From Pseudomonadales bacterium (GTDB lineage: Bacteria; Pseudomonadota; Gammaproteobacteria; Pseudomonadales; Pseudohongiellaceae): a DNA stretch of 64,000 nt. The position numbers and the translations under genes were made by a program. Below, in pieces: positions 47,257 through 56,807 of the stretch. Below the pieces are notes generated by a model. It made no database searches. It was given only the letters and a program-made list of their open reading frames with translations, and was not told the DNA's origin. The stretch covers positions 1,680,280-1,744,279 of the forward strand of contig WLWQ01000001.1 in the NCBI GenBank assembly GCA_012103535.1, read 5' to 3'. Each line of letters begins with the position of its first letter. Within the stretch, counting starts at the first letter, position 1.

Positions 47257-49719
47257 ATGCCCAGAACCCTGCTTAAGCTTGTAAATAGCCTACAAAAAAA
47301 GTGCTTAGCATTCCTGTTAGCACTGTTACTTTCAATACCTGGCACAGCACCAGCGCAAACTAGTGCTGAGTTACTAAAAGCGACTCTAAACCAGTATTGC
47401 CTGGCGTGTCACAACGATACCCTTAGTACGGCTGACGTTTCGTTCCAGAACATTGATCTCTCTGATCTTGAAGCCCACGGCGGTCTTCCGGAAAAAGTTT
47501 TGTCACAGCTGCGTAATCGCCGTATGCCTCCAATGGAAATGCCAAAACCATCGGAAGACGTGTACAACGAAATCGTAAATTGGCTCGAAACAGAAATAGA
47601 TGCACTAGCTGCAGCCGATCCAAACCCGGGGCGAACCGACACCTTCCATCGCCTGAATCGTGCGGAGTATGCGAATGCAATTCGCGATCTGCTCAATATC
47701 GAAGTGGACGTTGAGGAGCTGCTGCCAGCAGACGATATCGACGCTTACGGTTTCGACAACATGGCTGACGTGCTTACAGTTTCTCCCGCACTGATGGAGC
47801 GTTATTTATCTGCGGCCCGTAAGATAGCTCGACTGTCCCTGGGAGAAACACCAGCGGGACCAGTGTCTACAACTTTTGCAGTTCCGATTCTGCTAAACCA
47901 AGACGATCGCATGAGTGATGACCTGCCCTTTGGTTCCAGAGGCGGTATTGCCATGAATCACTATTTTCCGGTTGCGGGAAAATACGATTTATCGCTGCGT
48001 CTGCATCGAAACTATGTGAACTATATTCGGGGCATGGGTTCCAGTCATGAAATTCAAGTACGTTTCGACGGCAGGCTCATCGAGACATTCGAAATAGGTG
48101 GAGAAGAGCCAGATGTGTTGCAGGCACCAGCCAGCTATGGCGGCAATCAATTCGGCGATAGAGAGTGGGAAGAGTATATGCTCTTCGCCGACTCCAATTT
48201 ACGCCTGCGCTTCGATGCAGATGCCGGGCCACACGTGGTTGGAGTTTCATTCATACGCAAATTCACCGAGCCAGAAGGTGTATTGCAGCCTCCTCAATCG
48301 GTGTTCGCGGCAGCCGTTAATGAAATGCGTGATGACAATGCCGCCATCGAAGAAACACAGATAACTGGACCTTTTGAGCCAGCAGGTCCCGGTGATACGC
48401 CAAGTCGTCAAGCCATTTTTCTGTGCCAGCCTGATTCGGGCAATCGACGTGAGGAAGAAGCCTGCGCCACAGAAATATTGTCGAGCATGGCCATTCGCGC
48501 CTATCGTCGGCCATTAATTCAGGAAGACATCGATACCTTAATGGACTTCTATCGAATCGGTCGCGGCGATGGACAAGAAGGTTTCGACGCAGGAATTCAA
48601 CTGGCCATCGAGCGCATTTTAATTTCGCCAGATTTCTTATTCAGAGTAGAACAAGATCCCTTAAATTTGCCGCCCGGCACAGATTACCAATTAAGCAATC
48701 TCGAACTCGCTGCCCGCCTCTCTTTCTTTCTATGGAGCAGCATTCCCGACGCTGAATTGCTGGCAGTTGCTGAAAACGGCCAACTACAAAATCCTGAGGT
48801 GCTGGAAGCACAAACCTTGCGTATGTTGGAAGATCCACGCTCAAACGCTCTGGTTAAAAACTTCGCCGGCCAATGGCTGTTCTTAAGGAATCTTCGCTCA
48901 TTAGTTCCTGATGCAGTGGAGTTTCCTGAATTCGATGAAAACCTTAGAGAAGCATTTCGAGAAGAAAGCGAGCTCTATTTTGAAAGCCTTTTAAGAGAAG
49001 ATAGATCGATACTGGATTTACTCGGAGCTGGCTATACCTATGTAAATGAGCGACTAGCCAGGCACTATGGCATCGAAGGTATCTACGGCAGCCATTTCCG
49101 CCGGGTAGATCTGGACGGTAATCTAGCAGAGCAACGGGGCGGCATCTTAGGTCAGGGCAGCCTGTTAACTGCCACTTCCTATGCTAATAGAACTTCTCCG
49201 GTGCTTCGCGGCAAATGGGTGTTAACCAATATTCTTGGCACGCCACCGCCACCACCTCCAGCGGATGTGCCGGACCTTCCAGAAACCGGAGAAGACGGTC
49301 AGCCCGCAACCATACGTGATCGAATGATTCAGCATCGTGCCAATCCGAATTGCGCCGTCTGCCACCTGCCCATGGATCCACTGGGGCTGGCGCTGGAGAA
49401 CTATGACGCGATTGGCCGCTGGCGCGATACTGGCGAAGCCGATCTGAAAATTGATGCATCCGGCCAATTACCTAATGGCCAGGCATTTTATGGACTGAAC
49501 GGTTTAAGAGAGATTCTGTTAGATCGCAGTGGCGAATTCGCCGGTACCGTAACAGAAAAATTATTTGCTTATGCTATCGGGCGTCCGCCCGAATATTTTG
49601 ATAAGCCAACAGTTCGGGAGATTACTCGTTCTGCAGCATTGGATAACTATAGCTGGTCGTCTATTATTACGGGCATAGTAAAAAGTGCCCCATTCCGTAC
49701 GCGGAGGTCAGAATCATGA
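47257..49719 (+). CDS. Large secreted cytochrome-type protein of the DUF1587/1592/1588/1585 family
   Basis: An 820-residue exported protein. The first heme motif CLACH lies at residues 48-52 with RRMPP downstream. FHRLNRAEYANAIRDLL marks DUF1587. The middle region carries ELAARLSFFLWSSIPDAELL (DUF1592). LGQGSLLTATSYANRTSPVLRGKWVL is DUF1588. NCAVCHLPMDPLGLALENYDAIGRWR is the C-terminal DUF1585 region with a second CxxCH. The family is abundant in Planctomycetes and marine heterotrophs; function is not established. It overlaps the next gene by 4 nt (ATGA). Confidence 0.88.
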   Translation: MPRTLLKLVNSLQKKCLAFLLALLLSIPGTAPAQTSAELLKATLNQYCLACHNDTLSTADVSFQNIDLSDLEAHGGLPEKVLSQLRNRRMPPMEMPKPSEDVYNEIVNWLETEIDALAAADPNPGRTDTFHRLNRAEYANAIRDLLNIEVDVEELLPADDIDAYGFDNMADVLTVSPALMERYLSAARKIARLSLGETPAGPVSTTFAVPILLNQDDRMSDDLPFGSRGGIAMNHYFPVAGKYDLSLRLHRNYVNYIRGMGSSHEIQVRFDGRLIETFEIGGEEPDVLQAPASYGGNQFGDREWEEYMLFADSNLRLRFDADAGPHVVGVSFIRKFTEPEGVLQPPQSVFAAAVNEMRDDNAAIEETQITGPFEPAGPGDTPSRQAIFLCQPDSGNRREEEACATEILSSMAIRAYRRPLIQEDIDTLMDFYRIGRGDGQEGFDAGIQLAIERILISPDFLFRVEQDPLNLPPGTDYQLSNLELAARLSFFLWSSIPDAELLAVAENGQLQNPEVLEAQTLRMLEDPRSNALVKNFAGQWLFLRNLRSLVPDAVEFPEFDENLREAFREESELYFESLLREDRSILDLLGAGYTYVNERLARHYGIEGIYGSHFRRVDLDGNLAEQRGGILGQGSLLTATSYANRTSPVLRGKWVLTNILGTPPPPPPADVPDLPETGEDGQPATIRDRMIQHRANPNCAVCHLPMDPLGLALENYDAIGRWRDTGEADLKIDASGQLPNGQAFYGLNGLREILLDRSGEFAGTVTEKLFAYAIGRPPEYFDKPTVREITRSAALDNYSWSSIITGIVKSAPFRTRRSES

Positions 49720-51020
49720 TCATTACGAAGAAGGCAATTCCCCGCCGCGCAGTACTGCGCGGCCTTGGTGCCGCAGTAGCATTACCAATGCTAGATGCCA
49801 TGATTCCTGCCATGGCAAACACTGCGCCGAAACCAATTCGCCGACTCGCGATAGTCTATGTCCCTAATGGCATGCGCATGGATCACTGGACTCCAGCGGT
49901 TGTGGGTAGCGGCTTCGAATTTCCGTCGATACTTAAACCACTAGAACCTTTCCGTGAAAAAGTTCAGATTCTCTCAGGGCTCCACGGTGTCGATGGTGAA
50001 GGCCCCCACGCCAGAGCATCGACTCGATTCTTAACTGGTGTCGCCTCAACTCGAGATAATGGTTCCAATCTACGTGCTGGCATCTCAATGGACCAGATTG
50101 CTGGCAGAATCTTAGGCAATGAAACTCAGCTGGCAACATTAGAACTAGCTATCGATGGTCGCGACTTCGCAGGCTCCTGCGATGAAGGCTTTAGCTGCGC
50201 TTATACCAATACAATTACCTGGGCTAATGAGACAACTCCATTGCCTATGGAAAATAACCCGCGGGCAATTTTTGAACGCTTGTTTGGTGATACCGGTAGT
50301 ACCGATCCTGAAGTTCGTCGGGCTCGTCTCAGCAAAGATGCCAGTCTGCTCGATTCCGTAACCGAACGTGCCCGTGATATGTCGAAGCAACTAGGAGCCA
50401 GCGACCAAACCAAACTTGGTCAGTATCTGGAAGCGGTGCGCGATGTTGAAAGGCGCATTCAGATGGCGGAAGCACAAAGTGATCGCGAACTTCCTGTAGT
50501 CGATCAACCAGCAGGTATTCCTGACACGTTTAGCGAGCATGCTCGTCTCATGTTCGACATGATGGCGCTGGCCTGGGAAACTGATATGACTCGTGTCGCC
50601 ACTTTTATGATGGGCCGAGAAATAACCGGACGCACCTATGCCGAAATCGGTGTCCCCGATGCCCATCACCCAATCTCACATCATCAACGCGATCCTGTAA
50701 AACTGGAAAAGCTACTGAAAATTAATCAGTACCACATGACATTTTTTGCAGAATTCTTAGAGCGCTTGCGTTCATCCGAAGACACCGAAGGATCAATGCT
50801 CGATTCTTCTATGGTCTTATACGGCGCTGGTATGGCTGACAGTAACTCGCACTACTCTCGAGATTTACCCTTGCTGCTTGCAGGTAATGTACGCCACGGC
50901 GGGTATCATTTACAGTATCCTGACGCCACGCCACTTTCTAACTTGCATCTGAGCTTGTTAGATAAACTGGGAACACCGATTGAAACACTCGGTGATTCCA
51001 CTGGGCGCTTATCCATTTAA
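49716..51020 (+). CDS. DUF1552 family secreted protein
   Basis: A 434-residue protein with a twin-arginine-like signal (PRRAVLRGLGAAVALPMLDA). The following sequence (RLAIVYVPNGMRMDHWTP; ILSGLHGVDGEGPHARASTRFLTG; MDQIAGRILG) is typical of DUF1552, which has an alkaline-phosphatase-like or sulfatase-like fold according to family descriptions. Its start overlaps the preceding gene stop, so the two are co-translated and presumably work together. Confidence 0.88.
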   Translation: MIITKKAIPRRAVLRGLGAAVALPMLDAMIPAMANTAPKPIRRLAIVYVPNGMRMDHWTPAVVGSGFEFPSILKPLEPFREKVQILSGLHGVDGEGPHARASTRFLTGVASTRDNGSNLRAGISMDQIAGRILGNETQLATLELAIDGRDFAGSCDEGFSCAYTNTITWANETTPLPMENNPRAIFERLFGDTGSTDPEVRRARLSKDASLLDSVTERARDMSKQLGASDQTKLGQYLEAVRDVERRIQMAEAQSDRELPVVDQPAGIPDTFSEHARLMFDMMALAWETDMTRVATFMMGREITGRTYAEIGVPDAHHPISHHQRDPVKLEKLLKINQYHMTFFAEFLERLRSSEDTEGSMLDSSMVLYGAGMADSNSHYSRDLPLLLAGNVRHGGYHLQYPDATPLSNLHLSLLDKLGTPIETLGDSTGRLSI

Positions 51021-51040
51021 TCTCGCTTGTTTCCACTGAG

Positions 51041-51080
51041 AAAACCGGTTATGGCTGTCAAAGACAGTCGACCCGTTTTT
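51041..51080 (+). terminator. Possible terminator after the DUF1552 gene
   Basis: AAAACCGG pairs imperfectly with CCCGTTTTT, enclosing CTGTC-AAA-GACAG. The T-run is part of the right arm. It starts 21 nt after the stop codon. Confidence 0.45.
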
Positions 51081-51172
51081 AGCCAGGGCTAATGTTGCAG
51101 CAACAGCATGCATTTCGGGAGCATCACCGATGCTCTCGAAGAGTCCAAACTGTTTGATGTTAATCTTTAAGA

Positions 51173-51997
51173 CTAAGCGGCGTTAACCGTCAACACATTG
51201 GAATCTACAGCATCCAGGATTTTTTCTACTGTGTTTCCGATTACCGCAGCTTTTATACCATCACGAGCCGCAGTTCCAATGACTAATATGCCAGCGTCAA
51301 TTTCTTCAACCACTTCTGGTATGACTTTTTCTGGCGCTCCCTCTATCGTATGAGCTTCCGAAGATTCGATCCCGATCTTATTTGCAACATCCCCCGGGTA
51401 GACAAAACTATCGGAGTTGGCATAAGCATTAACAGCGTGCAAGCTACTGCCGGATACGGTATTGACTAGTGATTTTCCAAACTCAATCACCTGCTCATTA
51501 AGTTGATTGTGTATTTCATCTTCACGCTTAATATCCAGCGCAACAAGAATTTTTGCGCCGATCTGGACGTTATCTTTCTTAATAAGATAAACAGGACAAT
51601 GCGCATGTCGGAGCAGGGTCCAGTCCGAAGTTTTGAGGAGTCGGCGTCCCGTGCCACTGTGTGATGTTGCCATCTTTACAATTAAATTCGCACCGCATCT
51701 CTTTGCAGCAGGAGCAATTGCATCACGCCATTGACCGTTCCATTCAACTTCCACGGTCACTTCGTTTCCAGCGGAGCGAATTGGATCAACTAGCTCTTCT
51801 AGCCAAGCCCGATGGCGTTGCATTTCGACACGCTCTAACGCAGATTCATCACTGTTGTCTGATGAACTATGAATCGCTGCAAAAACATGTATTGCTATAG
51901 ACGAATCCTGGCTTGCGATCCATTCGGCATTAAGTAAAGCGGTCTGGTGATCCGTGCTTGGATCTATTACAACAAAAATCTTCTTAAGCGTTGGCAT
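51173..51997 (-). CDS. Universal stress protein with two Usp domains
   Basis: A 274-residue protein with two tandem UspA folds (about 5-135 and 145-274), like E. coli UspE. The second domain ends VIGTAARDGIKAAVIGNTVEKIL, a variant of the GxxG-x9-G(S/T) ATP motif; the first has KMATSHSGTGRRLLKTSDWTLL. GGAAG precedes the ATG. It stands alone between two oppositely oriented units. Confidence 0.85.
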   Translation of the reverse strand: MPTLKKIFVVIDPSTDHQTALLNAEWIASQDSSIAIHVFAAIHSSSDNSDESALERVEMQRHRAWLEELVDPIRSAGNEVTVEVEWNGQWRDAIAPAAKRCGANLIVKMATSHSGTGRRLLKTSDWTLLRHAHCPVYLIKKDNVQIGAKILVALDIKREDEIHNQLNEQVIEFGKSLVNTVSGSSLHAVNAYANSDSFVYPGDVANKIGIESSEAHTIEGAPEKVIPEVVEEIDAGILVIGTAARDGIKAAVIGNTVEKILDAVDSNVLTVNAA

Positions 51998-52179
51998 TTG
52001 CTTCCTTCCTTCACAATCTAGAGTTTCAAATTCCAGTCTAGGTTGTCACGGAGTGCGCTATTTTGATGAAGATCAACAATGATCACCGCCAGGTTTTATG
52101 CCAGGCCTTGCTTGAAGCTAGCCGACGCTTTCAAATCGGGTTAATCTGGTAAAAAAACCAATAAAAATAGGAGTTCCTG

Positions 52180-53976
52180 ATGGACTCATTTGCGTTCCAC
52201 AATCGCATTTTTAGGCGAATTCTCGCGTTTATAGCGCTGATTCTGAGCCTAAATAGCACTTCCTTGCTCGCACAAACGACAGATTTCCCTTCGGTCACTG
52301 ATGAGATGCTGCAAAACCCTGCCGATGGCGATTGGTTAATGTGGCGTCGCACACTGGAAAGCTGGGGCTATAGCCCACTTGATGAAATTGACCGCGACAA
52401 TGTGGATGAATTGCGCATGGTCTGGACCCGCGACCTGGCCACAGGAACGGGCGAAATAACTCCCCTGGCCTACAACGGAATGCTCTTCGTGCCCCAGGCT
52501 AATGATGTCATCGAAGCTATCGATGCAAAGACCGGGGATTTTATCTGGGCCTATCAGCGCGACATTCCTGAAGACCTCTATGAAATGGTAGGAGGAAATG
52601 CGCGCAACAATCGCAACCTGGCGATTTACGAAGACAAGATCATCAACACCTCAGACGACAATCATATATTCGCCTTGAATGCTCTCACCGGGCAGGAAGT
52701 GTGGGAAACCGAAATCCTCGACTATCAAGTCAATTCTGCTACTCACAGCTCCGGTCCAATAATTGCTGATGGTTTAGCCATTTCGGGTCGTAGTTGCCGA
52801 CCCTGGGGAGGGCCGGATGCCTGCATTATCGCGGCACACGATGCCAGCACCGGGGAAGAAGTCTGGCGCCGACGCTTAATTCCGGCACCCGGCGAACCAG
52901 GTGACGAAACCTGGGGCGACGTGGCCTTCGAAGATCGACATCACGTCGGTTCCTGGATGGTACCCAGTTATGACCCTGAGCTGGGCCTCATCATCATGGG
53001 CACCTCGGTAACTTCGCCTGCGCCAAAGTTCTACCTTGGTGGAACCGACCTGCCCCATCTCTACCACAACTCAACTCTGGCTCTGGAAGTTGAAACCGGA
53101 GAAATACGTTGGTACTACCAACACATGAATGATCACTGGGATTTGGATCACCCATTCGAACGCTTGTTAGTTGAAACTGAAGTTACACCTGATCCGGATG
53201 AAGTCACCTGGATAAATCCCAACCTTCAACCAGGAGAAACACGTAAAGTAATTACTGGAATTCCCGGCAAGACAGGAATCGTTTACACCCTCGACAGAGA
53301 AACAGGTGAGTTTCTCTGGGCTACTCCAACCATCGAACAAAATGTAGTTATCGATATAGATGGTGCCACCGGAGAAGTTACCGAGAATCCAGAAATCATA
53401 TTCCGTGAAGCCGAGCAAATCGTTTTCGTTTGTCCTACCTGGTTAGGTGGTAAAGACTGGGAAGCAGGCGCTTATAGCCCGTTGACCAATACCATGTATT
53501 ATCCGTTGCGGAATAGCTGCGCCAATATGCTAGCTACTGGAATTTTCGAAAGCGAAACTGCCAGGGCATTGACGGAAGGTGGTCAAGGCGGTCTGGCTAT
53601 TTACCAATTGGCGGCGCGACATCAGATCACACCGGGCACAGACAACCTGGGTACGGTGCGGGCAGTCTCGGCAGAAACGGGTCGAACCGAATGGTTATTC
53701 GAAACCAGGGCAGGCACCATGAGTTTGGTTGCAACTGGCGGTGGACTGATATTCGGCGGCGATGCCAATGGTCGCTTCCGTGCCTTCGATCATGAGACTG
53801 GCGAAGTGCTGTGGGAGATCAACTTAGGTTCCTCAGTAAGCGGCTATCCCATCTCTTTCGAAGTGGAAGGCAAGCAGTACATCGCTGTAAACACTGGCGG
53901 TGGTCAGCCGAGCCTGACACCCGATTTGCGCCCGAGTCGTGGAACGAATTTGTACGTATTTGCACTTCCAGATTAA
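52180..53976 (+). CDS. PQQ-dependent alcohol dehydrogenase (type I-like quinoprotein)
   Basis: A 598-residue periplasmic protein with an N-terminal signal (about 1-32). It has eight-bladed propeller tryptophan-docking repeats (AIDAKTGDFIWAYQR, ALNALTGQEVWETE, AHDASTGEEVWRRR, ALEVETGEIRWYYQ, AFDHETGEVLWEIN). The catalytic region reads MNDHWDLDHPFERL, with Asp residues where methanol and ethanol dehydrogenases have theirs. No heme c motif is present, so an external cytochrome must accept electrons. The adjacent Cys-Cys pair of methanol dehydrogenases is not seen; two Cys lie in SCRPWGGPDAC instead. AGGAG precedes the ATG. Confidence 0.85.
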   Translation: MDSFAFHNRIFRRILAFIALILSLNSTSLLAQTTDFPSVTDEMLQNPADGDWLMWRRTLESWGYSPLDEIDRDNVDELRMVWTRDLATGTGEITPLAYNGMLFVPQANDVIEAIDAKTGDFIWAYQRDIPEDLYEMVGGNARNNRNLAIYEDKIINTSDDNHIFALNALTGQEVWETEILDYQVNSATHSSGPIIADGLAISGRSCRPWGGPDACIIAAHDASTGEEVWRRRLIPAPGEPGDETWGDVAFEDRHHVGSWMVPSYDPELGLIIMGTSVTSPAPKFYLGGTDLPHLYHNSTLALEVETGEIRWYYQHMNDHWDLDHPFERLLVETEVTPDPDEVTWINPNLQPGETRKVITGIPGKTGIVYTLDRETGEFLWATPTIEQNVVIDIDGATGEVTENPEIIFREAEQIVFVCPTWLGGKDWEAGAYSPLTNTMYYPLRNSCANMLATGIFESETARALTEGGQGGLAIYQLAARHQITPGTDNLGTVRAVSAETGRTEWLFETRAGTMSLVATGGGLIFGGDANGRFRAFDHETGEVLWEINLGSSVSGYPISFEVEGKQYIAVNTGGGQPSLTPDLRPSRGTNLYVFALPD

Positions 53977-54003
53977 GGATTCCATACACTAATTTAATTC
54001 TAA

Positions 54004-54027
54004 TGCTGAGAGTGTATGCTCTCAGCA
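54004..54027 (+). other. Hairpin between the PQQ dehydrogenase and M16 peptidase genes
   Basis: TGCTGAGAG-TGTATG-CTCTCAGCA is a perfect 9-bp stem 28 nt after the dehydrogenase stop. There is no T-run, so it more likely stabilises or separates two halves of a shared transcript than terminates it. Confidence 0.5.
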
Positions 54028-54055
54028 CCATTGAGATCATTGAGGAGGTATTCTC

Positions 54056-56794
54056 ATGAAGTTTTTTTCTCTCACTCTGTTTTTTCTATTTGGACTGAGC
54101 TCTGCGCAGTTTGCTATCTCACAATCTACAGACCTTCCGGATATTCCTTTCGAGAAATTTGTCCTGGATAACGGGCTGACTTTGATTGTGCATGAAGATC
54201 ATAAAGCGCCCATTGTTTCTGTAAACATTTGGTACCACGTGGGTTCTAAAAATGAGCCCGCTGGACAATCAGGTTTCGCCCATTTGTTTGAACACTTAAT
54301 GTTTAATGGGTCGGAAAATTTTAACGATGACTACTTCCAGGTATTGGAAAGAGTCGGCGCAACAGATCTTAACGGTACTACCAATCTAGATCGCACAAAT
54401 TATTTTCAGAATGTGCCAAAGAATGCCTTAGATCAAGTGTTATGGATGGAATCGGATCGCATGGGTCATCTACTCGGCGCAGTGGACCAGGCCAAACTCG
54501 ATGAGCAGCGCGGTGTTGTACAGAACGAAAAACGTCAGGGAGAAAACCAACCCTATGGCAAAGTGTTTACTGCAATTCTCGAAGCGGTGTTCCCCTACGG
54601 CCATCCCTATGCCCATTCTGTAATCGGTTCGATGGATGATTTAAACGCGGCATCACTGGATGATGTGCAGGAATGGTTCCGAACATACTATGGTCCAAAC
54701 AATGCGGTAGTTGTCATCGCTGGAGATATAACGCCAGAAGAAGCACTTGCCAAAGCCAATGAATATTTCGGTCATATACCGCCCTCTCCCCCAATTGCGA
54801 AACACGCCGAATGGATCTCCAAACGAACTGGTGAACAACGGCAAGTAATGCAGGACCGTGTGCCCCAGGCCCGACTTTATAAAGTCTGGAACGTTCCTAA
54901 TTCTCTTTCCTCGGATACCAGCTTATTGGATCTGTTTTCCAGCGTTTTAGCAGACGGGAAAAATTCCCGACTCTACAATCGATTGGTTTATCAAGATCAG
55001 ATAGCAACAGACGTTGCCGCTTTTATTCAAACCGGAGAAATTGCCAGTATGTTTATTATTCAAGCGACTGCTAATCCCGGTGATGATTTGACAGCGGTGG
55101 AAGCAGCTGTTGACGAAGAAATGCAGCGCTTGCTTACTGCCGGACTGGAACAGGAAGAACTGGATCGTGTACAAACACAGATGCGCGCTCGTTTCATTCG
55201 TGGCATCGAACGCATCGGTGGCTTCGGCGGTAAATCCGACGCGCTTGCTCGCAGCGAAGTTTACGGTGGTAGTCCGGATGCTTATAGACAAACTATTGCC
55301 GACCAACAGAATGCGACTGTTGAAAGTATCCGTGCAGCAGCCAATCGCTGGTTAACTGATGGCGTCTATGTGCTGGAAGTCGAACCCTTTCCTCGTTATG
55401 CGGCTCGCGGTGAAAGCGTTGACCGTTCTCGCTTACCTGAGATAGATACACCCCCCGATGTGTCTTTTCCCGAGATTCAACGCGCACAACTCTCCAATGG
55501 CTTGAACATCGTGTTAACGGAGAGAAGTGCCATTCCTACCGTCGGCATTCAGTTAATGGTTAATGCCGGCTATGCGGCAGATCAGCTGGCGGCTCCGGGA
55601 ACGGCATCATTAACGATGAATATGCTAGATGAAGGAACCACTTCTTTGTCTTCCCTGGAAATCAGCGAAGAACTGGAAATGTTGGGAGCAGTGCTTAACA
55701 CTGGTTCGAACCTTGATACTTCCAGTATTACTTTAAATGCATTGACTGAAAATCTAGAACCATCATTGGCATTGTTTGCCGATGTCATTCTGAATCCCTC
55801 TTTCCCGCAAGCCGAATTGGATCGATTAAAGCAACAGCAACTCGCTCGCATTCAACGAGAACAGACCACACCGATTCAGATGGCTCAGAGAGTCTTTCCA
55901 AAGTTAATTTATGGTGCTAACCATGCTTACGGACAAGGATTAACCGGAAGCGGAACATTGGATTCGGTCAGCAGCCTGCAGCGCGACGATCTTGTAGATT
56001 TTGTAAATTCCTGGTTTAAACCAAACAATGCCACATTAATTGTTGTGGGTGATACCAGTCTCGATACATTGGTGCCACTCCTGGAAGAGCAATTTGCAAA
56101 CTGGAATCCGGGCGATGTGCCAGTTAAAAATGTGTCTGATGTTGCCCAGCAGCAAGAGTCCAAGATTTTCATTATTGACCGACCTGACTCCTTGCAGTCT
56201 GTTATCTATGCGGGTCATGTAGCTCCTGCAGTCGAAGATGAATCTGAAATTGCAATTGGTACCATGAACAACATACTCGGTGGCTCTTTCACTTCTCGCA
56301 TCAATATGAACTTAAGAGAAGACAAAGGTTGGTCCTACGGCTCGAGAACAATAATGATCCCAACCAACAGTCAGCGCCCGTTCTTCGTGCAAGCACCGGT
56401 GCAAACCGACCGTACGGCAGATTCCATGCAAGAAGTAATCAATGAGTTGCGTGGATTTATCGATGAAAGTCCGCCAACTCGGGAAGAAGTGCAGAAGGCT
56501 CAGGATTCTCAGTCACTGCGTTTAGCTGGTCGTTGGGAAACAAACAACGCCGTTTCTGGATCACTACGGGAAATCGTGCGCTTCGGTTACGAGGACGATT
56601 ACTTTGATCGTTATGCCGATCGCGTTCGTTCTCTAAATATTGAAGACGTGGCGGCAGCTGCCCGGGAAGTAGTTAGACCAGAAAACATGATCTGGCTCGT
56701 TGTGGGCGATCGCAATCAGGTTGAGGCTGAAATTGAAGCGCTCGGCATAGCCGATATCGAAATATTAGATGCCGATGGAAATCCGACTGATTAG
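54056..56794 (+). CDS. Secreted M16-family zinc metallopeptidase (two-domain)
   Basis: A 912-residue exported protein with a signal peptide (1-22) and two M16 halves. The N-terminal half has the inverted zinc motif FAHLFEHLMFNG (H76, E79, H80) and the distal ligand in VVQNEKRQG (E158). The C-terminal half (from about 475, FPEIQRAQLSNGLNIVLTE) lacks HxxEH and is the non-catalytic partner typical of the family. It should degrade small peptides in the periplasm. GGAGG precedes the ATG. It probably shares a transcript with the PQQ dehydrogenase. Confidence 0.92.
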   Translation: MKFFSLTLFFLFGLSSAQFAISQSTDLPDIPFEKFVLDNGLTLIVHEDHKAPIVSVNIWYHVGSKNEPAGQSGFAHLFEHLMFNGSENFNDDYFQVLERVGATDLNGTTNLDRTNYFQNVPKNALDQVLWMESDRMGHLLGAVDQAKLDEQRGVVQNEKRQGENQPYGKVFTAILEAVFPYGHPYAHSVIGSMDDLNAASLDDVQEWFRTYYGPNNAVVVIAGDITPEEALAKANEYFGHIPPSPPIAKHAEWISKRTGEQRQVMQDRVPQARLYKVWNVPNSLSSDTSLLDLFSSVLADGKNSRLYNRLVYQDQIATDVAAFIQTGEIASMFIIQATANPGDDLTAVEAAVDEEMQRLLTAGLEQEELDRVQTQMRARFIRGIERIGGFGGKSDALARSEVYGGSPDAYRQTIADQQNATVESIRAAANRWLTDGVYVLEVEPFPRYAARGESVDRSRLPEIDTPPDVSFPEIQRAQLSNGLNIVLTERSAIPTVGIQLMVNAGYAADQLAAPGTASLTMNMLDEGTTSLSSLEISEELEMLGAVLNTGSNLDTSSITLNALTENLEPSLALFADVILNPSFPQAELDRLKQQQLARIQREQTTPIQMAQRVFPKLIYGANHAYGQGLTGSGTLDSVSSLQRDDLVDFVNSWFKPNNATLIVVGDTSLDTLVPLLEEQFANWNPGDVPVKNVSDVAQQQESKIFIIDRPDSLQSVIYAGHVAPAVEDESEIAIGTMNNILGGSFTSRINMNLREDKGWSYGSRTIMIPTNSQRPFFVQAPVQTDRTADSMQEVINELRGFIDESPPTREEVQKAQDSQSLRLAGRWETNNAVSGSLREIVRFGYEDDYFDRYADRVRSLNIEDVAAAAREVVRPENMIWLVVGDRNQVEAEIEALGIADIEILDADGNPTD

Positions 56795-56807
56795 TGAACT
56801 AACAACG

